A stretch of 64,000 nucleotides of DNA, from the NCBI GenBank assembly GCA_030531795.1, contig JAUNMN010000005.1:1-64000 (forward strand), given 5' to 3'. Position 1 is the first letter of the stretch; every line of letters starts with the position of its first letter. Below are positions 46,940-56,869 of the stretch, piece after piece. The notes under the pieces are model-generated. The model ran no database searches. It worked only from the letters and a program-made list of their open reading frames with translations, and was not told the origin of the DNA. Both the position numbers and the translations under genes were made by a program. Origin of the DNA: Neisseria sp. GTDB lineage: Bacteria > Pseudomonadota > Gammaproteobacteria > Burkholderiales > Neisseriaceae.

Positions 46940-48346
46940 TTAAGAACAACCGCAATCCGCCTGAACTTCGCAGGCTTTTTTCTCAAAAATCACGCTGATT
47001 TTCAAGCCATTCGGTTGAATGTTTTCCGCCATGATTTTGCCGCAATGTTGTTCCACGATGTGTTTGGTCAATGCCAAACCCAAACCTGTGCCTTGTTTAT
47101 TCGCGCTGCTGTCGGCGCGATAAAACGCAGTGAAAATGTGCGGCAATTGTCGCTCGTCCACGCCTGGCCCGTTGTCGCTGATGTCAAAAAACCAGTGCTT
47201 CGCGTCTTGCGACAGCTTCACTTGAATGTGACTGCCTTCGGGGCTGTATTTCATCGCGTTGCGTATCACATTGTCAAACGCGCGATAGAAATAGCTTTCA
47301 TTTGCCATAATCTTCGCTTCTTCGCCGATGTCGCCCACATCCAAAGACACGGTTTGTTTGTTTTGTTCGGCAATTTCTTGCCCGTCAGCCAACAAGTTTC
47401 GCCAAAATGGCACGATTTTTAACTCGTCTTTTTCCAGCGGTTTGTTCGACGTTTCCAAGCGCGACAAGGTCAGCAATTCGCCCACCAACTCGTCCATGCG
47501 CACCATTTCGCCACTCAAACGCTTCATGTATTGCTCTTGTTTTTGTGGCTGAATTTCCATCAGCTGCAAAATCGCTTGCATCCGCGCCAAGGGCGAGCGC
47601 ATTTCGTGTGAAACATGGTGCAATAAATGACGCTCTTTTTCTACCAAAATCTGCAGCTGCTGCGCCATTTTGTCAAATTGTTCCGCCAGCTGTGAAATTT
47701 CGTCATCGCGATACGCCATTTGTTGCGAAATTCGCGTCTGCAAATCGCCAGCTGCCAAACGATTCATGCCCTGCCCCAAAATCCGAATCGGTTTGGCGAT
47801 GTTGTTTGCCAAAATATAGGCAAGCAATAAGCCCACGCCGAAAATAAAGCTCATCACAATCACATCGTGCCAAATTTCGGGTATCGGCAAAAACGGCATG
47901 AAAAACGGACTTTTTGGCAAAGCGTGTTGGTCGGTTCTGTCCCAGTTGCGAATGTAAAACAGATATTCTTCGCCCAAACGGTCAAACTCAAGGCGAACAG
48001 CTTTATCGTTTGGGTGTTCCAGAGCGTATTGCCGCGCTTGCTCGATTCTTTGTCCGCGAACCGCGCGCCCTAAAACGTCTTTACGCGCATCGCCTGCAAT
48101 CACAATCACGCGCTCCATACCTGGGCGGTCGTTCCAGCTTAACAAAACTTCACGAATGCCGCTTTCGCCGCGTGCGCGGAAAGCATTAACCGTGCTTTCC
48201 AACAGCATTTCTTCAACCAAACGCTGTTGTTTGAAATGACTTTCGGCTTGCGAATCGCGGAAAATCCAAAAAGAAACACTCGCCACCAGCAACGCGCAGA
48301 AAATCACGACGCAAAATGTGGCGAATATGCGTGGAAACAGTTTCAT
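46940..48346 (-). CDS. misS: sensor histidine kinase MisS (CpxA-like)
   Basis: 468 aa from ATG 48346 (an in-frame TTG lies six bases upstream). Membrane helices at about 8-28 and 162-182 flank a periplasmic sensor domain. HAMP follows at about 182-235, the H-box HHVSHEMRSPLARM with phospho-His247, N-box NVIRNAMKYSP, and G-boxes DNGPGVDE and GTGLGLAL. It ends in a Cys-rich CEVQADCGCS. Pairs with MisR, encoded 163 bases upstream on the same strand. In meningococci MisRS controls envelope and lipooligosaccharide modification. Confidence 0.92.
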   Translation of the reverse strand: MKLFPRIFATFCVVIFCALLVASVSFWIFRDSQAESHFKQQRLVEEMLLESTVNAFRARGESGIREVLLSWNDRPGMERVIVIAGDARKDVLGRAVRGQRIEQARQYALEHPNDKAVRLEFDRLGEEYLFYIRNWDRTDQHALPKSPFFMPFLPIPEIWHDVIVMSFIFGVGLLLAYILANNIAKPIRILGQGMNRLAAGDLQTRISQQMAYRDDEISQLAEQFDKMAQQLQILVEKERHLLHHVSHEMRSPLARMQAILQLMEIQPQKQEQYMKRLSGEMVRMDELVGELLTLSRLETSNKPLEKDELKIVPFWRNLLADGQEIAEQNKQTVSLDVGDIGEEAKIMANESYFYRAFDNVIRNAMKYSPEGSHIQVKLSQDAKHWFFDISDNGPGVDERQLPHIFTAFYRADSSANKQGTGLGLALTKHIVEQHCGKIMAENIQPNGLKISVIFEKKACEVQADCGCS

Positions 48347-48509
48347 TGACAACCTATTAAACTTTTTGGCTTAAACAATTTGGCGAACGTTGGTGAGTGC
48401 CAAACGCAATATTCCATGTTTTTTAAAAACGGCTGAACGGCAAGCACGTTTTCACTCGTCTTGCCGTCTGCACTTTCATCTAAAGCCGCCAAAATTTCGT
48501 TTAGATGAA

Positions 48510-49187
48510 TCAGTTTTTCACAAAAAGATAGCCCAAACCGCGAACCGTTTGAATCAAAGAGGAATCGCCTAATTTGTGACGAATGCTGGAAATATGCACG
48601 TCAATGCTGCGGTCAAATTTAGCCAGTTTGCGATCCAAAGCCTCAATAGACAAGCTGTCTTTGCTCACAACCTGTCCCGCATGACGCATCAACACTTCCA
48701 ACAAATTAAATTCGGTGCTGGTCAAATCCAAAGGCACATCGCCCACGCTAGCTTGGCGTTTGGCTGGATACAAGGTTACATTGCTCACCGAAATGCTGCT
48801 TGTTGTGCCGCTGGCTTCGCTGGTGTGTTGAGAACGGCGTAAAACCGCGTTAATGCGCGCCACCAGTTCACGTGGCAAACATGGTTTTGGCACATAATCG
48901 TCTGCGCCCATTTCCAAGCCGATGATGCGGTCGATGTCATCGCCTTTTGCCGTGAGCATAATCACGGGCACGCTGCTTTGCGCACGCACGGTTTTCAACA
49001 CTTCCAAGCCGTTCATTTTCGGCATCATAGAATCTAAAACAACAGCATCATATTGATTTGACAAGATTTCTTGCACACCAGCTTCGCCGTCATGCACGCT
49101 GTTTACTTCCAAACCTTCCGCAGTTAAATACTCTTTTAACAATTCTGTTAATTCTGTATCGTCATCTACTAATAATACGCGACTCAT
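48510..49187 (-). CDS. misR: response regulator MisR (OmpR/CpxR family)
   Basis: 225 aa. The receiver domain (1-120) has acidic pocket VDDD (8-10), phospho-acceptor D52 in VVLDSMMP and K in PKPC. The winged-helix DNA-binding domain (about 130-225) shows LTSTEFNLLEVLMRHAGQVVS and RSIDVHISSIRHKLGD. Near-identical start to meningococcal MisR as I remember it (MSRVLLVDDD). A 163-base gap separates it from misS. Three TGTAAAG boxes occur upstream, consistent with the reported MisR autoregulation. Confidence 0.94.
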   Translation of the reverse strand: MSRVLLVDDDTELTELLKEYLTAEGLEVNSVHDGEAGVQEILSNQYDAVVLDSMMPKMNGLEVLKTVRAQSSVPVIMLTAKGDDIDRIIGLEMGADDYVPKPCLPRELVARINAVLRRSQHTSEASGTTSSISVSNVTLYPAKRQASVGDVPLDLTSTEFNLLEVLMRHAGQVVSKDSLSIEALDRKLAKFDRSIDVHISSIRHKLGDSSLIQTVRGLGYLFVKN

Positions 49188-49222
49188 TGTTTTGTCCTTT
49201 GTTTTAATATTGAATGCGCCGT

Positions 49223-49315
49223 CTTTACATTCGGCAAGTTGCTTATCTTAACACGTCATGCCACGAGTTAGCATATTTCTCTTTACACTTTGCGATTTTT
49301 TGCATGAATGTAAAG
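49223..49315. promoter_or_regulatory. three candidate MisR boxes upstream of misR
   Basis: TGTAAAG occurs on the minus strand at 49223-49229 and 49281-49287 and on the plus strand at 49309-49315, that is 36, 94 and 122 bases before the misR start. The core of the published meningococcal MisR site, as I recall it, is TGTAARG. The two distal copies also form an inverted repeat. Confidence 0.45.
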
Positions 49316-49332
49316 GACTTAACATTTCTCGT

Positions 49333-51150
49333 TTATGGCACGCATTTTTTACTGTTTGGGCGAATTGCGTTAAATTCGGCACAAGATTGCAATGCCTGTG
49401 GCAAAAGTGGCGAAAAATAAGGAGAATTTCGCATTTGATTAGCATAAAATGGCAACATATTCGGATAATAACGGTAAAGTTTTGCCAACCATTGCTGCGC
49501 TTCATCTTTTTGCCCTAAACGGTATTGATACAAAGCCCATTGATAAGCGGTGGCATACGGTCGGTATTGCATCGCTTTGCTCGTTGCCGCAATCGCCCAT
49601 TCTTGCAACTCTTTATCGGTTGGCGAAGCGCGGCGCGTGAGCGACAAATCGGCGTAATACGCCAGCAGCGGTTCGTGTTGCGAAATTTTGCGCAAACCTG
49701 CGATTTTGTCTTGCACCACTTGCACGCTGTCGCTTTTCACGCGTGCGTCAAATTTGCTTAAATCGTGGTAAACCAAGCCCAAACGCACGATGCCTGCCAC
49801 CAAAACCACTGCCGCGCCCAACATCGCTAAAGACAAGAGCGACGAAGCGTGAAACGGCTCGGCGATGCCGTCTGCAGTTTCGTCTTGCTCGCCCGCCAAG
49901 CTCAACATCATCGCAACAGGCGTTAAAAAGTAAACATACCAAAGCGGATATTCCAACATGCTGTGGCACAAGCTCACCGCCAACAGTGCAGACGGCAAAA
50001 ACGCATTGCCCGCCAGTTTTTTCTTGCGCAAAGCAGGCAACGCCACCCACGCTGCGCCACCAAACACCAACAGTGTTCCAACCACGCCCATTTCGGCAAG
50101 CAATTGCAGCACGATATTGTGTGAATGCGTGAACAACACGCTCAAACCGCTTGGGCTGTAACCTTGCGGAAAGCTGCTGTGCCAAAAACCTTGCCACGAA
50201 AAACTGCCCCAACCGTGCCCAAAAATCGGCGCAAGCTGAAACACTTGCCACGCTTTTGTCCACTCCAAATCGCGTGCCGAACCCGAAAATGAGCTGTTTT
50301 CCACACGCGCTAAAGCGGTTTCCACTTGCACATCGCCAAACCACGCCAACACGCTGTTCAAGCTAAATTGCACCGCCACCACCATCACCAGCGCAAATAA
50401 AGTAATCAAAAACAATCGGTTGCCTTGTCGCACTGAACGCAAACGCCACAGCAACAAAACCGCGCCAACAGCAACAACATACAGCAAAATCGTGCGCGAA
50501 TTGACCAAACCCAAAGTGGTGGTTAAAAACACAATCAGCGGCAAACCCGCCCACGCAGGCAGTTTGCGCTCGCCCCACAAATACGCTGCCGCCAACACGC
50601 CCCACATCAAATAATGCCCCAAATGATTGCGTTGTCCGAGTTGTCCGTTAATCGCTTTGGCATGACCGTATGCCAAAATGCCGTCAAAATGCGACACCCA
50701 ACCCGTAAACTGCAGCCAGCACACCACCGCCTGCAAAGTCGCGCCGACACACAATGCCAACGCCAACACGCGCACCACTTCGTCTTTGCCGATGTGGCGC
50801 ACCCAACCGTGCAAACCCCAAGCCAACAATGCCAACACGCCAAATGTCCACACCGCTTGGTCGCTTTGCCCCAAATAAGGCAAATCCATCAAACGCGCTT
50901 GCACCCACCAAAATGCCGCCAAGGCGAAAAAATACACGCTGGCGCGTGGCAATTTATGCCCAAACAAAAACGCCGATGCCGTCTGCAATATCAACAAAAC
51001 CGCAAACAAAAGCGAGCCAGCTTCCAAATAAAAACTGCTCAACGGCCCAACGCGCCAAATCGATAAAAACGGCACGATGCACAGCAAAGCCATGAAAAAC
51101 ATCAGCCACGAGCCGTCGCGGCGTTTGTCCAAACTCAAATCAATGCCCAT
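49333..51150 (-). CDS. pglL: O-antigen ligase/PglL-type O-oligosaccharyltransferase
   Basis: 605 aa from ATG 51150, which has GGGAG six bases upstream. About a dozen transmembrane helices with a large periplasmic loop. The Wzy_C signature is present: GHGWGSFSWQGFWHSS followed by FTHSHNIVLQLLAEMG, where the histidines are functionally important in PglL. The C-terminal ~170 residues are soluble with TPR-like character (QWALYQYRLGQKDEAQQWLAKLY). Transfers lipid-linked glycan to pilin and other periplasmic proteins, or onto LOS; PglL is the more likely in this family. Overlaps the DUF2069 gene by 11 bases. Confidence 0.85.
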   Translation of the reverse strand: MGIDLSLDKRRDGSWLMFFMALLCIVPFLSIWRVGPLSSFYLEAGSLLFAVLLILQTASAFLFGHKLPRASVYFFALAAFWWVQARLMDLPYLGQSDQAVWTFGVLALLAWGLHGWVRHIGKDEVVRVLALALCVGATLQAVVCWLQFTGWVSHFDGILAYGHAKAINGQLGQRNHLGHYLMWGVLAAAYLWGERKLPAWAGLPLIVFLTTTLGLVNSRTILLYVVAVGAVLLLWRLRSVRQGNRLFLITLFALVMVVAVQFSLNSVLAWFGDVQVETALARVENSSFSGSARDLEWTKAWQVFQLAPIFGHGWGSFSWQGFWHSSFPQGYSPSGLSVLFTHSHNIVLQLLAEMGVVGTLLVFGGAAWVALPALRKKKLAGNAFLPSALLAVSLCHSMLEYPLWYVYFLTPVAMMLSLAGEQDETADGIAEPFHASSLLSLAMLGAAVVLVAGIVRLGLVYHDLSKFDARVKSDSVQVVQDKIAGLRKISQHEPLLAYYADLSLTRRASPTDKELQEWAIAATSKAMQYRPYATAYQWALYQYRLGQKDEAQQWLAKLYRYYPNMLPFYANQMRNSPYFSPLLPQALQSCAEFNAIRPNSKKCVP

Positions 51151-51508
51151 TTTTCGCTCCCTGTTTCGCCAGTTGCACAAAACGCAAGCACGCCGCAAAA
51201 AACACCACACTAAACACCACCGCTGCCGCCGCACAAGCGCGACTGACTGCGTCCACATCAAATAAACGCATCACAGCTTCGGCAAAATACGCCAAAATCA
51301 GCAAACACGCCCACTGAAAAGTATAGATTTTGCGGTTCAAAATCCCAACCAAAGGCAGGCACAAAGGCAGTGCTTTCAATGCCAACCACGAACCGCCCGA
51401 GCGCAAAGGCGCAAGCCACAATTCCCACGCCAAACACAACACAATCAGCAGTAACAAACTGCACACCGCCGCCCAGTAGGCTTTATTTTGTTTTTGAATA
51501 TCAATCAT
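51140..51508 (-). CDS. DUF2069 membrane protein
   Basis: 122 aa with four hydrophobic segments at about 10-28, 41-57, 65-81 and 88-112 (AAVCSLLLLIVLCLAWELWLAP, ALPLCLPLVGILNRKIYTFQW, LLILAYFAEAVMRLFD). These are the features of the DUF2069 family, of unknown function, common in beta- and gammaproteobacteria. Its end overlaps the start of the pglL-like gene, so the two are probably cotranslated. Confidence 0.85.
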   Translation of the reverse strand: MIDIQKQNKAYWAAVCSLLLLIVLCLAWELWLAPLRSGGSWLALKALPLCLPLVGILNRKIYTFQWACLLILAYFAEAVMRLFDVDAVSRACAAAAVVFSVVFFAACLRFVQLAKQGAKNGH

Positions 51509-51577
51509 TTGAATGTTTTTTCTATTTCCATTGCATCAATTGAGTTGCCGCAATTCATTCAGCAGCAAACACGACAG

Positions 51578-51613
51578 ATGCCGTCTGCAGCGTTTTCCAA
51601 CTGCAGACGGCAT
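51578..51613. terminator. DUS stem-loop after tatC
   Basis: ATGCCGTCTGCAG and CTGCAGACGGCAT, perfect 13-bp stem with a 10-base loop, 27 bases after the tatC stop on the minus strand. Confidence 0.7.
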
Positions 51614-51640
51614 ATCGTTTTCTTTCACATCAAACCGCGT

Positions 51641-52375
51641 TTATTCGTTCACATCAACCGTTTTCGGTTGCCACCATTTCGCCACCAACAAACCTGCTTC
51701 ATACAACACAATCAGCGGCACCGCCATCAACACCTGCGACAACACGTCGGGCGGCGTAATCACCGCGGCAATCACAAACGCCCCCACAATCACATAAGGA
51801 CGCGCTTTTTTCAGTTGCGCCACCGACACAACGCCCATGCGATTGAGCAACACCACCACAATCGGCGTTTCAAACGCCGCCCCAAACGCCACAAACATGC
51901 CCAACACAAACGACAAATATTTATCGATGTCTGTGGTCATGTTCACGCCGTCAGGTGTTACGCTGCTCAAAAACTGAAAAATAATCGGGAACACCAAAAA
52001 ATACGCAAACGCCATGCCGACAATAAATAACAGCAAGCTGGACAAGACCAGCGGCGTAATCAGGCGTTTTTCGTTTTGATACAAAGCAGGCGCGATAAAC
52101 GCCCAAATTTGGTACAGCGTGTGTGGCAAAGTCAGCAAAAACGCCGTCATCAACGCCACTTTAATCGGCACGAAAAACGGCGCAATCACATCAATCGCCA
52201 CCATGCTCGTGCCTTGCGGCAGGTTCGCCATCAAAGGTTGCGCCACAAAAGTATACAGCTGCTGTGCAAACGGCATGGTCGCCACCAAACCCAGCAACAA
52301 ACCGCCGATTATCCACATCAAACGGCGGCGCAGCTCGATTAAATGTTCCACTAGGGTTTGGGTTTGCTCACTCAC
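51641..52375 (-). CDS. tatC: twin-arginine translocase subunit TatC
   Basis: 244 aa with six transmembrane helices; binds RR signal peptides with TatB. N-terminal LVEHLIELRRRLMWIIGGLL contains the conserved LxELRxRL, the first periplasmic loop PFFVPIKVALMTAFLLTLPHTLYQIWAFIAPALY carries the F..P/K signature, and FETPIVVVLLNRMGVV closes helix 5. Last gene of tatABC, 130 bases after tatB. Confidence 0.97.
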   Translation of the reverse strand: MSEQTQTLVEHLIELRRRLMWIIGGLLLGLVATMPFAQQLYTFVAQPLMANLPQGTSMVAIDVIAPFFVPIKVALMTAFLLTLPHTLYQIWAFIAPALYQNEKRLITPLVLSSLLLFIVGMAFAYFLVFPIIFQFLSSVTPDGVNMTTDIDKYLSFVLGMFVAFGAAFETPIVVVLLNRMGVVSVAQLKKARPYVIVGAFVIAAVITPPDVLSQVLMAVPLIVLYEAGLLVAKWWQPKTVDVNE

Positions 52376-52505
52376 GTTTGTCTCTCTAATATTCTTAATG
52401 GATAAGCAAGGGGTGATTGATTTTTCGGTTTATTGATTGATTTTTTAAAGCGCTGACGGCACAAGCAAATAGAAAACCGAAAACTAAAGCACAAACGGCA
52501 AAAAC

Positions 52506-52955
52506 TTAACGACGCGCACGCAAACGCGGTTTGGCTCGATGTTTCGGGCGCAAATCGCGTTTACGCGACATCGCTTGCCGTTTGAGCGACACCATGTGCG
52601 GCAAGATGCCGTCTGCAGACGGCAAAGGCTGCCCAAAATCGTCCACGCCAAAATCTGCGGGCGTTTTTTGCTCGGGCAAACGCTCCCACGCAGGTACTTC
52701 TTGCAATTGCTCTTTGATTTCACCTGCTGCTTCGTTCACTTGCTGTTGCACTTCTTTCAAAGAATTGACTTCTTCTTTTAAATCAGCCAGTTCCACTTGT
52801 TTATGCAACTCACTTTTAGCATTGCCAACCAATGCCTGTACTTTACCCAACCAACGCCCAGCCGTTCGCGCCACCGCTGGCAAACGTTCTGGCCCCAACA
52901 CAATCAAAGCCACCACGCCCACCAACAACATTTCGCTCAAAGCAAAATCAAACAT
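52506..52955 (-). CDS. tatB: Sec-independent translocase subunit TatB
   Basis: 149 aa. One N-terminal membrane helix (FALSEMLLVGVVALIVLGPERLP) with the conserved E8 and G-P hinge, an amphipathic helix (VARTAGRWLGKVQALVGNAKSELH) and a long charged coiled coil follow. The C-terminus is variable, basic (LRARR) and contains a near-complete DUS palindrome translated as LPSADGI. Eighteen bases separate it from tatA. Confidence 0.93.
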   Translation of the reverse strand: MFDFALSEMLLVGVVALIVLGPERLPAVARTAGRWLGKVQALVGNAKSELHKQVELADLKEEVNSLKEVQQQVNEAAGEIKEQLQEVPAWERLPEQKTPADFGVDDFGQPLPSADGILPHMVSLKRQAMSRKRDLRPKHRAKPRLRARR

Positions 52956-52973
52956 CTTCGCCCACTGCTTCGT

Positions 52974-53174
52974 TTATGCAGATTTATCATCTTGTTTGGC
53001 TTCGGTTTTGCTTGCCGCATCGACGTTTTCTTCATTGCCTTCATTCAAACCTTTTTTGAAGTCATGTACTGCGCCGCCCAAATCTTTACCGACATTGCGC
53101 AGTTTTTTCGTGCCAAACACCAAAACCACAATCACCAACACCACTACCCAATGCCAAATAGAAAAGCTACCCAT
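52974..53174 (-). CDS. tatA: Sec-independent translocase subunit TatA
   Basis: 66 aa pore-forming Tat subunit: short N-terminus MGSFSIWHW, membrane helix [18 protein letters not shown] with the FGTKKL hinge, amphipathic helix [16 protein letters not shown] and an acidic tail. Length and motif are typical. First gene of tatABC, following the hit gene as in other betaproteobacteria. Confidence 0.96.
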   Translation of the reverse strand: MGSFSIWHWVVVLVIVVLVFGTKKLRNVGKDLGGAVHDFKKGLNEGNEENVDAASKTEAKQDDKSA

Positions 53175-53252
53175 TTTATATTTCCTTTAATCAAATAAAA
53201 TAATCAAATAAAAAACAATTTCCTAAAATCAAATCATTTAGCTAACAATAAT

Positions 53253-53576
53253 TCATGCAGGCGTACCCAAAATGTGAATGTGCAAGTGGAACACTTCTTG
53301 TCCACCGAGTTTGCCCGTATTGATTTGGGTTTTGAAACCGCCTTGCAAACCGTGTTCCGCCGCGATTTGCGGCACTTTCAACATCATGCGTCCCAGCAAG
53401 GTTTGGTGTTGCTCTTGTGCGTGTGCCAAAGAATCAAAATGTTCTTTTGGAATCAATAATAAATGCACGGGCGCAGCGGGATTGATGTCTTTAAAACACA
53501 GCATTTCATCGTCTTCATAAACTTTCGCTGCTGGAATTTGCCCATCAATGATTTTGCAAAAAATACATGAACTCAT
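53253..53576 (-). CDS. hinT: HIT-family nucleotide hydrolase (HinT)
   Basis: 107 aa from ATG 53576. Purine nucleoside phosphoramidase-like protein. Zinc/nucleotide features: CIFCKIIDGQIPAAKVYEDD at the start, LLIPKEHFDSL, and the catalytic histidine triad in EVFHLHIHILG. Placed between hisE and tatA, the order usual for betaproteobacteria (hisIE-hit-tatABC). Confidence 0.95.
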   Translation of the reverse strand: MSSCIFCKIIDGQIPAAKVYEDDEMLCFKDINPAAPVHLLLIPKEHFDSLAHAQEQHQTLLGRMMLKVPQIAAEHGLQGGFKTQINTGKLGGQEVFHLHIHILGTPA

Positions 53577-53652
53577 TTTGAAACTCGCTGTTTCGGTAAA
53601 AATCAAAAAAATCGGCGTATTTTAATCGATTTAACACGCCTTGACACGGAAT

Positions 53653-53976
53653 TTATCCCTGCTCGGAACGTGCCGCCTTTTCCACCAAGCCCGACAAACC
53701 TTGGCGGCGTGCCAATTCGTTCAACACATCGGCAACGCTCAAACCGTGTTGGCTCAATAAAACCATGCTGTGAAACCACAAATCGGCAACTTCGTAAACC
53801 AAATGTTCGGCTTCGCCATCTTTAGAAGCCATCAGCACTTCGCCCGCTTCTTCAATCACTTTTTTCAAGATTTTGTCTTCGCCTTTGTGAAAAAGCTGTG
53901 CCACATAAGAAGCGTCGGGGTCTTGCCCTTTTCGTGAATCGATAACCGATTGTATACTCAATAAAATTTCACTCAT
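53653..53976 (-). CDS. hisE: phosphoribosyl-ATP pyrophosphatase
   Basis: 107 aa, MazG-like all-helical enzyme catalysing step 2 of histidine synthesis. Motifs: [40 protein letters not shown] with the EExxE-type metal site, and [14 protein letters not shown]. Standalone rather than fused with hisI. The preceding gene on the strand is hisI. Confidence 0.95.
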   Translation of the reverse strand: MSEILLSIQSVIDSRKGQDPDASYVAQLFHKGEDKILKKVIEEAGEVLMASKDGEAEHLVYEVADLWFHSMVLLSQHGLSVADVLNELARRQGLSGLVEKAARSEQG

Positions 53977-54055
53977 TTTGCTGTTTCTTTATTGTGTTTT
54001 TCATCAAGATGCCGTCTGCAGTTTACGCCAGCATTCTTACCATTTCATGACAAAA

Positions 54056-54454
54056 TTATTTTGATTTTGCACCGTAAATATCGTGTTCATTTTTCAAAAC
54101 AGGGTCGCAGGTTTGCCATTCGCTGCCCGTCCACTTTTGGTAAAAACACGATTCGCGCCCCGTGTGGCAAGCGATGCCGCCTTGTTGTTCAATCAACATC
54201 ACAATTGCATCGCCATCGCAATCCAAACGCAGTTCATGCACTTTTTGGGTATGCCCCGACTCTTCGCCTTTCATCCATTGTTTTTGACGCGAACGGCTGT
54301 AGTAATGCGCAAAACCTGTTTGAGCGGTTTGCTGCAAGGCTTCGGCGTTCATCCATGCCACCATCAACACGCGTCCCGTTTGCCAATCTTGGGCAATGGC
54401 ACACACCAAACCTTTATCGTCAAATTTAACGTTTTTTAAAAGATTTTCTGGCAT
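54056..54454 (-). CDS. hisI: phosphoribosyl-AMP cyclohydrolase
   Basis: 132 aa from ATG 54454, preceded by AGGAACG. Zn-dependent step 3 of histidine synthesis. Visible are [15 protein letters not shown], the [16 protein letters not shown] substrate motif, [29 protein letters not shown] with conserved metal-binding Asp and Cys residues. The frame is open for 195 bases upstream, but that part has no family similarity. Separated from hisF by an amidase gene. Confidence 0.94.
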   Translation of the reverse strand: MPENLLKNVKFDDKGLVCAIAQDWQTGRVLMVAWMNAEALQQTAQTGFAHYYSRSRQKQWMKGEESGHTQKVHELRLDCDGDAIVMLIEQQGGIACHTGRESCFYQKWTGSEWQTCDPVLKNEHDIYGAKSK

Positions 54455-54527
54455 TTTCGTTCCTGTTTTCTGATTTTTTATACTTTTAATCGCAAATTTT
54501 AAGCATCGCAAAGCAGTGCAGACGGCA

Positions 54528-56012
54528 TCAAATCGGCGGATAACGCTTCGCCCACGGTTGCAGCTGTTCCAATTCTTGTGCCAGTTGCAACAATAAATCT
54601 TCGCGACCGTGTGCCGCCGCAAATTGCGTGCCAATCGGCAAGCCATCATGCCAAAACAGCGGCACGCTCATCGCGGGCAAACCGCTTAAATTAAATGGCA
54701 TGGTGTAGCCAATATACTGAATCGCACGCTGGCTTTCGGCTTCAATCAAAGGATTTTTGGCTAAAAATTTGCCTAATTTGAGTTTGCCTAACAGCAAATT
54801 GCTGATTTTCGCTTGCAGCGCAGACGGCATCAGTTCGCCCACTTTCGGCGTGGTACGCGGACAAACAGGCGACACAATCACATCAAACTGACTAAACGCC
54901 TGCTCGGCACGACGACTTTGTTCCAACAACACATCTCTCGCCCAAGCCATTTCGCCAGCCGATAAATTCATGCCCTGCACCATCAATGCCCACGTTGCCG
55001 CTTCCACTTCATCGTAACGCAGTTTGCGTCCTGTTTGCTGCTCAAAATGCACCGCGATTTTGGCGGTTTCGCCAGCAATGATAATTAAGATGGCTCGCGA
55101 TAAAGTTGCTGCATCGCGGAACACGGGCGGACAAGGCAACAATTCGTGTCCTGCTTGTTGCAACAAATCCAAACTGTGTTTGAGTGCCAAATCCACCGCC
55201 ACATCATTTTTGCCGCCCGTCCACGGCGTTTCTTGCACCGCGATTTTGAGGCGCGGCAAATCGTTTTGTAAACTGGCTAAAAAACCATTTTGGGGACTGG
55301 GGCAACGGTATAAAGCGCGGTTTTGGGTTTGGGCGGCAAGGTCTAAAAATAAGGCACTGTCGCGCACGCTGCGCGTTAAAACGTGTTCGCACACCAAACC
55401 TTGCCACGCTTCGCTGAACTCGGGGGCAAAACTGCTTCTGCCGCGCGAGGGTTTCAATCCAAAAATGCCACAATTGTGGGCAGGCAAACGAATCGAACCG
55501 CCTCCATCGCCGCCGTGTGCCACAGGCACGATTCCTGCCGCTACTGCCGCTGCCGAACCGCCCGAACTGCCGCCGCAAGTGTGTGCCAAACGCCACGGAT
55601 TGCGCGTGATGCCGTGCAAACGACTTTCGGTACACGGAAACAAACCAAATTCGGGCAAAGTGGTTTTACCGAAAATACGCAAACCTGCGTCTACATACGC
55701 TTGCGTTAATGCGCTGTTTTCGTTTACCAAATGCTTGTTTAACAAAGCAGAGCCACACCAAGTCGGCGTGTTTTGCCAGTTGGCAAGCAAATCTTTCAGC
55801 AAAAACGGGACGCCATTTAAGATGCCGTCTGCGCTGCTCTGCCACGCAAACGCACGCTCGCGCCAGTCTTGTGCCAGCAAATTGAGTTGCGGATTGACGT
55901 CGTCCAAACGCGACAATGCCGTCTGCAATAATTCATCAGACGACACTTCTTTTTTGCGCACCAAATCGGCTAATCCGATGGCATCGTAAGTTCGGTATTC
56001 ATCAAAACGCAC
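54528..56012 (-). CDS. amidase-signature hydrolase inserted in the his cluster
   Basis: 494 aa. The amidase-signature triad is present: K73 in PFLLKDLL, S149 in CGGSSGGS and nucleophile S173 in [13 protein letters not shown]. The sequence around [26 protein letters not shown] resembles 6-aminohexanoate-cyclic-dimer hydrolase-type amidases more than GatA. Substrate unknown. Inserted between hisF (17 bases upstream) and hisI on the same strand, so probably cotranscribed with histidine genes; no role in histidine synthesis is known. Contains a DUS translated as SADGI. Confidence 0.9.
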   Translation of the reverse strand: MRFDEYRTYDAIGLADLVRKKEVSSDELLQTALSRLDDVNPQLNLLAQDWRERAFAWQSSADGILNGVPFLLKDLLANWQNTPTWCGSALLNKHLVNENSALTQAYVDAGLRIFGKTTLPEFGLFPCTESRLHGITRNPWRLAHTCGGSSGGSAAAVAAGIVPVAHGGDGGGSIRLPAHNCGIFGLKPSRGRSSFAPEFSEAWQGLVCEHVLTRSVRDSALFLDLAAQTQNRALYRCPSPQNGFLASLQNDLPRLKIAVQETPWTGGKNDVAVDLALKHSLDLLQQAGHELLPCPPVFRDAATLSRAILIIIAGETAKIAVHFEQQTGRKLRYDEVEAATWALMVQGMNLSAGEMAWARDVLLEQSRRAEQAFSQFDVIVSPVCPRTTPKVGELMPSALQAKISNLLLGKLKLGKFLAKNPLIEAESQRAIQYIGYTMPFNLSGLPAMSVPLFWHDGLPIGTQFAAAHGREDLLLQLAQELEQLQPWAKRYPPI

Positions 56013-56029
56013 GTTTTGCCCTTTTCGCT

Positions 56030-56794
56030 TTAACGCACCACAATCCCTGCGGCACGCATCGCCGCTTTCGCTTCAGCAATACTCACTTCGCCAAAATGGA
56101 AAATGCTCGCTGCCAACACAGCATCGGCTTTGCCTTCTTTCACGCCGTCGATTAAGTGCTGCACATTGCCCACGCCGCCAGAAGCAATCACAGGAATGTC
56201 CACCGCTTCCGAAATCGCACGCGTCAGCGGCAAATTAAAACCGATTTTGGTTCCGTCTCTGTCCATGCTGGTGAGCAAAATTTCGCCCGCACCGCGTGCC
56301 TGCATATTTTTTGCCCACTCCACCGCGTCTAAACCCGTGGCTTTGCGACCGCCATGAGTGAACACTTCCCAACGCGTGTTGTCGGCGTTCACCGCTTTGG
56401 CATCAATCGCCACCACAATCGCTTGCGAACCAAAAAAGCTGCTCGCTTCGTTCACCAAATCAGGATTGGTTACCGCCGCCGTGTTGATGCTGGCTTTGTC
56501 CGCCCCCGCGTTGAGCAAACGGCGCACATCGGCAACCGAACGCACGCCACCACCCACCGTCAGCGGAATAAACACCTGCGATGCCACTTCTTCAATCACA
56601 TGCAAAATCGTGTCACGATTGTCGCTGCTGGCGGTGATGTCCAAAAAAGTGAGTTCGTCCGCACCTTCTTCGTTGTAGCGTTTCGCCACGTCCACAGGAT
56701 TACCTGCATCACGCAAACCCAAAAAGTTCACGCCTTTTACCACGCGACCGTTGTCCACGTCCAAACACGGAATAATCCGTTTTGCCAAAGCCAT
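56030..56794 (-). CDS. hisF: imidazole glycerol phosphate synthase cyclase subunit
   Basis: 254 aa TIM barrel that with HisH forms IGP and AICAR from PRFAR and ammonia. Catalytic D12 in [15 protein letters not shown] and a second aspartate in [14 protein letters not shown] are visible, with phosphate loops [15 protein letters not shown] and IASGGVGN. Length is exact for the family. Between hisA and the amidase gene. Confidence 0.97.
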   Translation of the reverse strand: MALAKRIIPCLDVDNGRVVKGVNFLGLRDAGNPVDVAKRYNEEGADELTFLDITASSDNRDTILHVIEEVASQVFIPLTVGGGVRSVADVRRLLNAGADKASINTAAVTNPDLVNEASSFFGSQAIVVAIDAKAVNADNTRWEVFTHGGRKATGLDAVEWAKNMQARGAGEILLTSMDRDGTKIGFNLPLTRAISEAVDIPVIASGGVGNVQHLIDGVKEGKADAVLAASIFHFGEVSIAEAKAAMRAAGIVVR

Positions 56795-56869
56795 GCTCTG
56801 TCCTTTTATTGCTTTTGTCAGCCGTTTTCGCTCGTTTGTTCAATATGAAAATGGCTGCTGTCAAATTGT

